Of a DNA stretch of 64,000 bases, positions 48,901 to 56,118 are shown in pieces. Every line of letters starts with the position of its first letter. Position 1 is the stretch's first letter. The notes beneath the pieces were generated by a model. The model worked only from the letters and a program-made list of their open reading frames with translations, made no database searches and had not been told where the DNA came from. A program made the translations under genes and the position numbers. This DNA comes from Pseudobutyrivibrio ruminis CF1b (GTDB lineage Bacteria > Bacillota > Clostridia > Lachnospirales > Lachnospiraceae), in NCBI RefSeq assembly GCF_000424005.1, contig NZ_AUJB01000008.1, forward strand, positions 496,001-560,000, written 5' to 3'.

Positions 48901-49041
48901 ATAAAAAATAGATTTGGAATCGAAGATGATAATGTCGTAAATAATATGATTCTGTTATATGTGAAATCTATACTATCGGTAATAAAGGAAGGTGAATTTG
49001 TCAATAAATATGGGGATTTACAGAGCCATAAGATATTATAA
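45964..49041 (+). CDS. HerA/FtsK-like ATPase, 1025 residues
   Basis: A large P-loop ATPase of the HerA/DUF87 type. N-terminal 460 residues are of unknown fold and include a Cys pair 'EKCSACGMWNFAAYF' near residue 343. The motor starts with Walker A GSTGTGKSK at 513-521 and then 'HFLVIEPVKGEYKYTFG'. Walker B is HITVIEEAHNLLKKT near 752, and the sensor region is 'IIVDQSPALLDESVIRNTNT'. HerA-type ATPases are hexameric pumps for DNA or proteins. Its place between a TerB-like gene and a toxin/immunity pair suggests either toxin export or a defence complex. No membrane helix is seen. Confidence 0.85.
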   Translation: MSVLDKDFITSHKINSFVNSLGRENIGNQVSIIHNKKENVLSRLVEEQKNQNKISYLINEIGINVYQSYLKFLTKHDEAGMGLYTPVADIYDKFKADNRIRFYKITKWVNDKEEKNIEKLANVYQTLNGETANVCLLFHRTAEKTETYIAVVNNEATDALGVTKKYAKLVNNAFSGNFPGIEFFHEEGKGTPDFLNFEKIKNSNVASVSCIPSEKSEDFISQSMEKLLDGVIPAEGKEYTVMLLAEPEKNLAEVKSDLSSNYTNLSKYESWQQSFSLSDSKNKNTTTSYSSNVSAILISKNDSESIAESQTLGASESMVQNNTNYAVKHTLELMDKQMERLEKCSACGMWNFAAYFISDDIVTTNNLAHIYMSLIEGEDSYLSESAINVWKNQSDDEEETQRVLKSLSILQHPVFTLNYESITDDELSILPACVNASVRMSGTELAHALNFPRKSISGLPVLESVSFGREVSTYENNENALINVGKVYHMRNVTNTNIQIDVNSLSSHVFVTGSTGTGKSKSIYGLLDNLFNYDKGIHFLVIEPVKGEYKYTFGKQHNVKVFGSNPNYTDLFRINPFSFPQEIHILEHIDRLVEIMNVCWPMYAAMPAILKDAVEESYKLYGWNLKSSTCINQPARFPTFYDVLESLQFVMDKSLFSGDTKSDYAGALITRVKSLTNGINGLMFCAGRDEITNFDLFEQNVIVDLSRIGSMETKSLAMGILLMKLQEYKLSVATKNQIANKQFMDLPLQHITVIEEAHNLLKKTSTSQSQESSNVQGKSVEMITNSIAEMRTYGEGFIIVDQSPALLDESVIRNTNTKIVLRLPDEADRKLVGSAMALNENQIQELAKLPTGVAAIYQNNWVESVLCKFPYDPSKKNDDISFEPADIKDWSGDVLSSVYLENSTRKIRKEDVDSALAWIEKINCPSETKRFISNTILGDTLTEKQKMIISYNILEGKKLALEMQNVTTRDEGINIAKKFIKNRFGIEDDNVVNNMILLYVKSILSVIKEGEFVNKYGDLQSHKIL

Positions 49042-49064
49042 TATCATCAAAGAGAGGGGTTTAT

Positions 49065-49907
49065 ATGATTGAAATTGCAGGTGAAGTTGCAAAAGAAGCA
49101 ATCGAATTATCTTCAGATGTTTCTTCGGAAATAAACAAACTTCCAGAGTTTATGCATGAGTCTAGTGAAATAGAGAAGCTTCCAAATACGCTTGATTCGA
49201 ATATGGTTAATCTATTAGATGAAAAAACTGTTATAGAGGACGTCTTTTATGATGAAGAAATACAAGGTTTATATAATAACATTTGTAAACTATGTGACGA
49301 GTTTGAAAAAAGCATATTAAATTATGAAGCTGAAATAAATAGTTCGAGTTTAACTATCGATGAAAAAAGCAATACCATAAAAAAATGGATGGAAGATCAT
49401 CCTAATGAAACACCCAGTACTTATGAAGAAAGAATAAAACAATCTCCTTCAGATGCTAAGCAAGAAAGAGGTACTTGGGAAGGTGAAAGAGGTGAATCAA
49501 AATATATTCCAAATGACGAATCAGTTAAGGAAATATTAGACAAATACGGGTTGGATGGAATAACATATAAAGATGGACAACCTGATTTCTCACAATGTTC
49601 TGAAGGGACCGTAGAGATTGATAAAATGACTGATGTTCGTACAGATAATAAAGGTGCGAATTTTGAACAGTGTGATGCCAAATGTGCTGATTTATGGAAT
49701 CAACAAGCTAGAGATGGAAAAACTGATTGGACGGCAGATGATGTCAAAGCTTGGCGGAGAGAAAATCATTATTCATGGCATGAGAGAAACGATATGAAAA
49801 CATGCGATTTGGTTCCAACTAAAATTAATGATTATTTTGGACATTTAGGTGGTGTAGGAGAGTGCAAAAAAATATTAAGAGATGTGGAGGATATTTTCGA
49901 TGCCTAA
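49065..49907 (+). CDS. Polymorphic-toxin-like HNH (WHH-type) nuclease
   Basis: 280 residues. The N-terminal 130 residues are acidic and unknown, with no LXG, WXG or signal peptide. The C-terminal 120 residues are a treble-clef HNH nuclease: 'TDWTADDVKAWRRENHYSWH' ending W238-H239-E240, then 'MKTCDLVPTKINDYFGHLGG'. That matches the WHH/Endo VII-like toxin pattern 'W-H-[HE]-x-D...L-V-P...I-x-x-x-F-x-H-x-G-G'. It should cut DNA. It is directly followed by a small acidic gene whose start overlaps its stop, typical of toxin/immunity pairs. Confidence 0.82.
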   Translation: MIEIAGEVAKEAIELSSDVSSEINKLPEFMHESSEIEKLPNTLDSNMVNLLDEKTVIEDVFYDEEIQGLYNNICKLCDEFEKSILNYEAEINSSSLTIDEKSNTIKKWMEDHPNETPSTYEERIKQSPSDAKQERGTWEGERGESKYIPNDESVKEILDKYGLDGITYKDGQPDFSQCSEGTVEIDKMTDVRTDNKGANFEQCDAKCADLWNQQARDGKTDWTADDVKAWRRENHYSWHERNDMKTCDLVPTKINDYFGHLGGVGECKKILRDVEDIFDA

Positions 49908-50292
49908 TAAACATAATTCTATAGATATTAAAATTTGGAATAGAGATTTTGAAGTTGAAGTCGAATTTGACACATATAGTGATGGTACAATTTTAGACTG
50001 CCAAAAGGATGCTATTAAAGAGCTTGTAAGAAAAAAACATATAATTGATGATTCTTTACCTAAAGTTAAAGAATATTGCAAAGCGATAGATGGTGAAAAA
50101 ATAGATGGTGAAATTGATAATATTTTTAAATACGTAATTCCTAGAACATTCTATATTCAATCGCCCAACGATAAAATATCTCATGTGGTTGGACTAATTT
50201 GTGCATATAAATTTAATCCAGATTATGGATTAGTACTTAAGTATGTAGATGAACAATTACAAGAAATAGGTACATCCAATATTATTTATTAG
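49900..50292 (+). CDS. Candidate immunity protein, DUF6985-like
   Basis: 130 residues from the ATG at 49900, which overlaps the toxin stop by eight bases; the GGAGG lies eight bases upstream in the toxin. An upstream in-frame ATG is inside the toxin and unlikely. The protein is acidic ('FEVEVEFDTYSDGTILDCQK', 'IPRTFYIQSPNDKISHVVGL') and resembles DUF6985-type immunity proteins. It probably binds and blocks the HNH toxin. Confidence 0.7.
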   Translation: MPNKHNSIDIKIWNRDFEVEVEFDTYSDGTILDCQKDAIKELVRKKHIIDDSLPKVKEYCKAIDGEKIDGEIDNIFKYVIPRTFYIQSPNDKISHVVGLICAYKFNPDYGLVLKYVDEQLQEIGTSNIIY

Positions 50293-50384
50293 AATAAATC
50301 ACTTAGATTTAAAAATCATCTAGATATCCTTAAAAAATTTGTAGCCACTGAAAGCATGTGGTATTTAACATATAAGGGATATTT

Positions 50385-50424
50385 AATTCCTGCCTATATA
50401 TTTAGTAGGCAGGAATTTTTTTGA
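50385..50424 (+). terminator. Terminator of the HerA-toxin operon
   Basis: AATTCCTGCCTA (50385-50396) and TAGGCAGGAATT (50406-50417) form a perfect 12-bp stem with a 9-base loop, followed by TTTTTTG. A strong terminator, so the operon ends with the immunity gene. Confidence 0.92.
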
Positions 50425-50499
50425 TTTTTTTAATAGATGGGAAAATATATTAATATACATGTTATACTATTCTTAATATGTATATATGGAGGCTAAAAC

Positions 50500-51762
50500 A
50501 TGAATAATTATAATGATGTGGTTATTGGTACGTCTTGGGATAACATTGATGAAGGGATTCGTGATGTTATTTATTTATTAAATAAAAAAGGATATAAGAC
50601 TTGGGGATGTTGTGAGGGGCATTGGAGTGATAATTGTAATTGCTTTAATGCAGCATACATAGCTTTTCACAAAGATTATGTCCCGGAAGCTCCTAAATTA
50701 AAAGAGTTCAAAATTATAATAAATAAATTGATAGAACCCAAAGAATTATTTGAAACATATAATATGGATAATTATTTTATTTTTGACGTTTCTAATAACT
50801 CTGATAAGGTTTTTTTCTGGTTTGATATTCAGAATATAGGGAAAAGCAAAGAAGAACAAGTAGAGTTACACCAAAATCTTTTGGAAGAATTGCTAGAATG
50901 GGTATCTAATCTAAAAGAAAGAGATGAAGAATTATGTCTTCGCCGCAAAGAGTGGTTTAGCAGATTTAATGGAGCAATAGATAATTCTAAATTGCAGGAT
51001 ATTTATGATTGCTTGTGTGTCCCTGAAAATAAGGATATAAATTTAGATAGAGAATGGAATGATAAGTGGGCTAATATATTCGATAATAGTAGTTTAGATT
51101 ATTATAGTAACTTAGAGAAGGGCTGTTTGTGCAATGGGTATTCATTGAAATATGTGGTTCTGTATAGTGATGGTAGAAATGTCTTTTTTGACTTCTATAA
51201 TCCCGCAGAAGCAATTTCTTTTGCAAAAAAATTAGAAGAGGCGGAAGCGGAAATGATTGAGGAAGCTTCGTTTATGATTGCTTATAACGGAAAATTTGTT
51301 TCCTTGGATGATATTGGTATTTGCGATATAGAAGAAGATTCGATTTTAGATTATTTATATCTGTATAAGTTTCTTGCATATGAAAATACATTAGTTAAAA
51401 GCCCATATAATGGATTATACATTGATTTTAAATTTGAAATAAAAAATAGTACTGAATCTGTTTTTTCTAAAGAATGTAGATGGTGGTTTTGTGAATCAGA
51501 TATGGACTGCTCATTTTGGAATGAAGAAGAGCAACGTTTTGATTTTGGACCTTTTTATGATATCAAGGAAACAAGAGATATTATTAATGATTTTATTAAG
51601 TCTAATTGGACTCAAGATAGCCTGGAATTAAATTGTCATGTTAAACTTGAAGATAGTGAACAATATGTAATGTTCCCTATTTCAAATGGTTCATATAGAC
51701 TCATTGGGGGAGAAGATTTTAAAAATATTATGTTGACTGGTTTTAGACTTATGAATAATTAA
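50500..51762 (+). CDS. Unknown protein with N-terminal CCEGH motif
   Basis: 420 acidic residues. The first 60 hold 'GIRDVIYLLNKKGYKTWGCC' followed by EGHW, a small domain motif (lone 'C-x-G-H') seen in assorted hypothetical proteins, possibly metal binding. The rest is acidic and aromatic with no recognised family ('YVVLYSDGRNVFFDFYNPAE', 'RWWFCESDMDCSFWNEEEQR'). GGAGG is near the start. It lies between the two systems of the cargo and could be another immunity or defence gene. Confidence 0.6.
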   Translation: MNNYNDVVIGTSWDNIDEGIRDVIYLLNKKGYKTWGCCEGHWSDNCNCFNAAYIAFHKDYVPEAPKLKEFKIIINKLIEPKELFETYNMDNYFIFDVSNNSDKVFFWFDIQNIGKSKEEQVELHQNLLEELLEWVSNLKERDEELCLRRKEWFSRFNGAIDNSKLQDIYDCLCVPENKDINLDREWNDKWANIFDNSSLDYYSNLEKGCLCNGYSLKYVVLYSDGRNVFFDFYNPAEAISFAKKLEEAEAEMIEEASFMIAYNGKFVSLDDIGICDIEEDSILDYLYLYKFLAYENTLVKSPYNGLYIDFKFEIKNSTESVFSKECRWWFCESDMDCSFWNEEEQRFDFGPFYDIKETRDIINDFIKSNWTQDSLELNCHVKLEDSEQYVMFPISNGSYRLIGGEDFKNIMLTGFRLMNN

Positions 51763-51784
51763 GTAATAATTTGGAGGAACATAG

Positions 51785-52039
51785 ATGACATTACGAGACC
51801 AATTAAAGAGTTTGTCTGCTGATTCAATCAATGATAATGAGAAAGTTGTGTTTGAATCTGAAATATATAATCTGCAAATGAAAGGGATGATGCCTTTTTG
51901 CTTTCGCATAATTGAAGAAATAATTGAAGATAAAATTGTTGTTACTGCGTCTAGAAGAAATTTTATTTCTGATGGAAATGGAAAATATATCATTGAGGAT
52001 AATATTTTACAAAGTTCAATATGTCCAAACGAAGATTAG
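51785..52039 (+). CDS. Unknown small protein, 84 residues
   Basis: Short alpha-beta protein ('MPFCFRIIEEIIEDKIVVTA', 'RRNFISDGNGKYIIEDN') with TTGGAGG before the ATG, 22 bases after the gene above. Probably co-transcribed. Function unknown. Confidence 0.5.
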   Translation: MTLRDQLKSLSADSINDNEKVVFESEIYNLQMKGMMPFCFRIIEEIIEDKIVVTASRRNFISDGNGKYIIEDNILQSSICPNED

Positions 52040-52071
52040 TAGTTTAATTATGTATTTATACATAATTTAGG

Positions 52072-52147
52072 AAAAGCCTTTGGGGGCTTTAATACTGACA
52101 AAAAATCCCCGCAGTGCTATTTGATAATAAGCCAAGTCGGGGATTTT
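52072..52147. terminator. Two hairpins between convergent genes
   Basis: AAAGCC (52073-52078) and GGCTTT (52085-52090) form a small terminator-like hairpin. AAAATCCCCG (52102-52111) and CGGGGATTTT (52138-52147) form a perfect 10-bp stem with a 26-base loop and T/A tracts on both sides, which can end transcription in both directions. Confidence 0.7.
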
Positions 52148-52245
52148 CTGCTGAATATGAGCAATAAGAATAAAAAATGCTTTATATTGCAAATAAAAAA
52201 TAGAGTGTAGCTTCACTTGTTGGAGGCTTTAGTTATGATGCAAGA

Positions 52246-52953
52246 TTATTTATTATGGTTATCTTGTGTTAAAGTTGTATTTTTCCATTTTTTCCAATTC
52301 TTTTCATAAAGCTCTTTTACGAATTGTTTAGCATCAATAAATGATTTCTTTTCTACTATTTTCCCTGTATTGTCTTTGATATAGTCTCCTTTTTCATGGT
52401 CAAAAAATATATAGGTGTAATCTGAGTATTTTGACAATATTTTTTTTACAATTGAAATTCTTCCATCGATTGTTCTCTTAGAAAAAGGAATTTCAGCATG
52501 ATAATTGTACGAAATTTTTTCTAGTGATTTAATAGCCTTAAAGCATCTAGGTTTTTTATATTTAGAAATAGTCGGTGAGGAAATTTTCTGAACAACAGGT
52601 TCTTTACAATAAATATTTTGTGCGGTAATTAATTTATTATTTGCCAGAAATGATTGATATTTTGCAATTTCATTATGTCCGTTTGGATAAGAACTTTCAC
52701 ACAAGTATGTTATTTGTTCGGGGCTGTTAATACTTTCAATATCATTTGGCGTTATTGCAAATACTCCCTTTTTTAAAATAATACTAAGTTTATTGTAATA
52801 AATACGAAGGTTAAGCAGGATTTTATACAAATCTTCTAGTGATGTATTGCATTCTTTATTAAGATAATCTGAATAAAGACAAAGTTCCTTTGGATAGTTA
52901 AAGAGAATTTCTTTTATATTATTTTCAATATATGATGATTTTACTTCAGACAT
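52246..52953 (-). CDS. Unknown protein on the opposite strand
   Basis: 235 residues, the only minus-strand gene in the cargo region. Mostly helical and charged: 'YSDYLNKECNTSLEDLYKIL', 'ITPNDIESINSPEQITYLCE', 'STISKYKKPRCFKAIKS'-like Lys-rich middle, and a C-terminal 'YTYIFFDHEKGDYIKDNTGK'. No family recognised; resembles phage-like or defence hypothetical proteins only in size and composition. A site AAAGGTATCC precedes the start. It is divergent from the DISARM-like operon and could be its regulator or a separate gene. Confidence 0.6.
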   Translation of the reverse strand: MSEVKSSYIENNIKEILFNYPKELCLYSDYLNKECNTSLEDLYKILLNLRIYYNKLSIILKKGVFAITPNDIESINSPEQITYLCESSYPNGHNEIAKYQSFLANNKLITAQNIYCKEPVVQKISSPTISKYKKPRCFKAIKSLEKISYNYHAEIPFSKRTIDGRISIVKKILSKYSDYTYIFFDHEKGDYIKDNTGKIVEKKSFIDAKQFVKELYEKNWKKWKNTTLTQDNHNK

Positions 52954-53252
52954 AATGGATACCTTTCATTTTTATATAATTTTACTAAACAAATGTGAAG
53001 AAAATTTTACAACGATGAGTAAATGGTTTGAGCGAGAAAGGTAGTAGTTGTTTTTATAAAAAGATATTCATAAGTGTTAAAATTAATTCTTATTTAAAGA
53101 AATTTACATAATATTAGCTAAACCAAAGGATACTTCTCATGATATAATAATAAAGTTAGAAAAGTGTAGGTTTGTGCCTATTTCTACATAAGTTAAATTT
53201 GAAAAGATTAATTTGGGTAATAATTAATGAAAATAGATATGAGGGGTTAATG
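52954..53252. promoter_or_regulatory. Divergent promoter region of the DISARM-like operon
   Basis: A 299-base AT-rich gap. TATAAT at 53143-53148 with TG at 53140-53141 makes an extended -10 box about 105 bases before the drmE-like start; no good -35 is seen. Nothing else is clear in the gap. Confidence 0.5.
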
Positions 53253-56102
53253 ATGGAAGCTGAAAAAAGGCAAAAATTTTATGATCGATTTAGAATTGAC
53301 GTTAATCAAGAAGGCGGTAGAGTAGTTGAAAAATTAGGTCTATCAAAGGATACCGTTAAAATTTTAAAAGCGAATCATATATATGATTTAAAGAAACTAC
53401 TTTTTTTGACAGAAATTGGATTATATTCTTTGCCAAGAATAGATGGTAAATTTGTTGATGAGGTTTTGAGTTTTTTATCTACCTATAAAAGTAGAGGTTA
53501 CATAAATGAGAAAAATAATGATAATTCATCATATATAAATGGTAACAATCTTTCTAGATATCAAATATTAAAGCAACTAATAAAACGTACAAATATATAT
53601 TTAGAAGATGAGTTGATATCAAATGAGCGTGTTCTTGAATTAGAAATGGATTTTTTGGTTAAGGGGATTCGAGAGAATAATCATGATGAAGCTTTTTATT
53701 TGCATGCTGGTTCATCTGATTTATATTTATACGATGCTGTAGCGTTGGTGGTAGGAATTCTTACATCATTGGTATTAGATGAATATACCGTAGATGAACA
53801 GATTGATGATTTTGAGCCAGGGATGACAGTGATATATAACAATAATAAATATAAATACGAGGGATTTTGTGAAGTTGATAATAAAGGATTTTACAAACTT
53901 ATAGGAAAAGATAAGAAGATTCAATATGTTAATGAAAAAAATAGGGGATTAATAATACCATACAATGGTAGTTCAGAAACATTGGATGGCAGAGGATTAA
54001 GAAAGATTACCAAAAGAACTGAATTCCTGAAGGAAGTGGTTGGGTTTAAAGAAAATGAAATTACATCCGTACCAGGTGTTTCTACAGTTATCTATATGGA
54101 ACAAAAGATTCTTGATTATCTTTTGGATGAAATAACCATAGAATTTGGTGATTATAGATATAAGTTGCTAGAATTGGCAACAATAAGTTTCTTTACTGCA
54201 ACAAAAGAAATATATAAAAAAGGTAATACTGGTAAAAATGAACCTCTTTTAAAGGTTACAAATAATATAGAGCGTGCTTCGGAGCTGGTTAAGGATAGAA
54301 GGACAATTGGTTTCATAGTGTGTGATGATGAGGTTTTACGAAAAAATGCTATTGAATTTGAAGCTTTATTAAAAAGAAAAAGAACGCTATTTGGTTGGCT
54401 TATTATAAAAAAGAAAAAGAATGACTGGTTGGCAAATATTATTGAAGAAAATGAAGATATAAGATTATTAGCGTTAACTCCTAATAAGCTACGCATCACA
54501 AGAAATAAAGCAAAAAATAATAATTTATTTGCAGATAGATTGGCAGCTATTAATCGTATTGAGCAAAAAAAAGAAATAACTGGAAAATTGTTCGATAGTC
54601 CATTTAAGTGGGGGGAGTATAGAAAAATACGTTGGAAACTAGAATCGGTATTAAATGATTCGCTTGATAACGAATATTCACTACAGTTTGTATATTGGGC
54701 TTACTCTGTACTTAAATTGTTTAATACAATTTTAATACCTATAGGTGTTTTTGAAGTTAATTCTGGACGTGAGATATATGATGAGATTGAATTGTATAAA
54801 ACTCAGGTGGAGTTAATGCCATCTGCTGTACGTGAATATGTTAATGAAATAATTCTTTACATTGAATCTGTGTATCGGGGCTTGCATGAAGTTAATCCTA
54901 AATTGGACTACATAAAAGCAAATAGTATTCTGGCTACGGAAAAGAAAAAAGTGGCAATTGTTGTTCCTTCTAAGTATACAGATATTATAAATAATTCGCT
55001 GGTAGATGAATTGAGGAACTATGCTATTGATTTTCAGGTTATTACTGAAAATACAGTTCAAAATATTGATTTTAATTATTATGATGAAGTTCTATATTCA
55101 GGTTTACTCAATTTTGATAAGTATAATCCTTTTGAGATTAAATGTAGCGAAAGATGCCAGGTGTTGCTATTTGATTCACAAATAAGATTATTTAACAGTG
55201 AACAAAGAAAATATAACCAATTTCTCATGCTTTTAGATAATAGAATGGGTATAGAAATTGTTGAACATAATGAGCTTGAGGACAACGAAGTTATTGAAGA
55301 TTCACAGATTGAGAAGACAATTAATGATTCCTTTATGAAGATTTTTATTGAAAGTGAAAAGCGTGAATATCAATCTTCAAGTATGTATAGTAGGGATAAT
55401 CATTCGCTTACGGCGTATAGATATGGTCATTTTGATACTGGAGAAAGCATCTTATTTACAAAGGGATATGTTGCATATGTTTTTAATCTTAATGAGGGAA
55501 CAGTTGACGAAGTAAGCGTTGATGAACTAAAGATAGGTGCAAAACTCATTTTTACAGTTAATGATAATAAGACGAAAGATATAGTTGATGAAATACTTGA
55601 CGAATATGTAAAAGATGATCAAGTTGCCTATGACGCGCTAGTTGATGTCTTATATTGGAAAAATGAAATTTCCAAATTTAAAGAAGAAAGAGATTTCTCT
55701 TATAACGAATTAAGCGAATATTTTACTAAAAAAGGAGAGAATATTACTCCTCAAAGACTTAGAGGGTGGTTAGAGCCTGAAACTCACATTGTTGGTCCTA
55801 GAGAAAGTGATAAAGAAATATTTAAGTTTATAGGCAGAGAAATTAATTGTTCTGAACTAGAGCAGAATTTTGAAAAATATTCTGTTTCAACAGGGGTTGT
55901 ACGCTCTACTAGACGAAAAATATTAGGAATGATACAAGAGGTTATAGTCGCAGATTTGAGAAATAAGGAAATTGATGAGAAGTTAAAAAAAGTAATAGAA
56001 AAAATACGTGCAATTACTGTAATAAAAGATCTTGATCAATTAGAGGTGATTGAGCCATTTGAAATATCAGTAAATCGTGCGAATAGACCTATAGAAAGTT
56101 AA
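53253..56102 (+). CDS. DrmE-like protein of a DISARM-type system
   Basis: About 949 residues from the ATG at 53253, six bases after GAGGGG; the frame opens at 53172, but no site stands there. Near the N terminus is 'VVEKLGLSKDTVKILKANHI' followed by 'DLKKLLFL', like a helix-hairpin domain. The middle has 'DAVALVVGILTSLVLDEYTV', the C-terminal third has 'KKVAIVVPSKYTDIINNSLV' and 'YDEVLYSGLLNFDKYNPFEI', a decayed-helicase look. DrmE is known only from DISARM class 2, lying upstream of drmA as here. The name rests on size, position and weak resemblance. Confidence 0.6.
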   Translation: MEAEKRQKFYDRFRIDVNQEGGRVVEKLGLSKDTVKILKANHIYDLKKLLFLTEIGLYSLPRIDGKFVDEVLSFLSTYKSRGYINEKNNDNSSYINGNNLSRYQILKQLIKRTNIYLEDELISNERVLELEMDFLVKGIRENNHDEAFYLHAGSSDLYLYDAVALVVGILTSLVLDEYTVDEQIDDFEPGMTVIYNNNKYKYEGFCEVDNKGFYKLIGKDKKIQYVNEKNRGLIIPYNGSSETLDGRGLRKITKRTEFLKEVVGFKENEITSVPGVSTVIYMEQKILDYLLDEITIEFGDYRYKLLELATISFFTATKEIYKKGNTGKNEPLLKVTNNIERASELVKDRRTIGFIVCDDEVLRKNAIEFEALLKRKRTLFGWLIIKKKKNDWLANIIEENEDIRLLALTPNKLRITRNKAKNNNLFADRLAAINRIEQKKEITGKLFDSPFKWGEYRKIRWKLESVLNDSLDNEYSLQFVYWAYSVLKLFNTILIPIGVFEVNSGREIYDEIELYKTQVELMPSAVREYVNEIILYIESVYRGLHEVNPKLDYIKANSILATEKKKVAIVVPSKYTDIINNSLVDELRNYAIDFQVITENTVQNIDFNYYDEVLYSGLLNFDKYNPFEIKCSERCQVLLFDSQIRLFNSEQRKYNQFLMLLDNRMGIEIVEHNELEDNEVIEDSQIEKTINDSFMKIFIESEKREYQSSSMYSRDNHSLTAYRYGHFDTGESILFTKGYVAYVFNLNEGTVDEVSVDELKIGAKLIFTVNDNKTKDIVDEILDEYVKDDQVAYDALVDVLYWKNEISKFKEERDFSYNELSEYFTKKGENITPQRLRGWLEPETHIVGPRESDKEIFKFIGREINCSELEQNFEKYSVSTGVVRSTRRKILGMIQEVIVADLRNKEIDEKLKKVIEKIRAITVIKDLDQLEVIEPFEISVNRANRPIES

Positions 56103-56118
56103 CGAGGAGAGTATAAGT

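Noticed and set aside
45964-49041. The HerA-like ATPase as VirB4 or TraG of the conjugative element
   Set aside because: The element already has its VirB4 and VirD4; this protein has the HerA-type 'VIEPVKGEY' and 'DQSPALLDE' motifs and lies in the cargo with a toxin.
52102-52147. Inverted repeats between the convergent genes as a CRISPR or insertion-sequence end
   Set aside because: Only one pair of arms, no spacing series, no transposase gene; position between convergent genes fits a two-way terminator.
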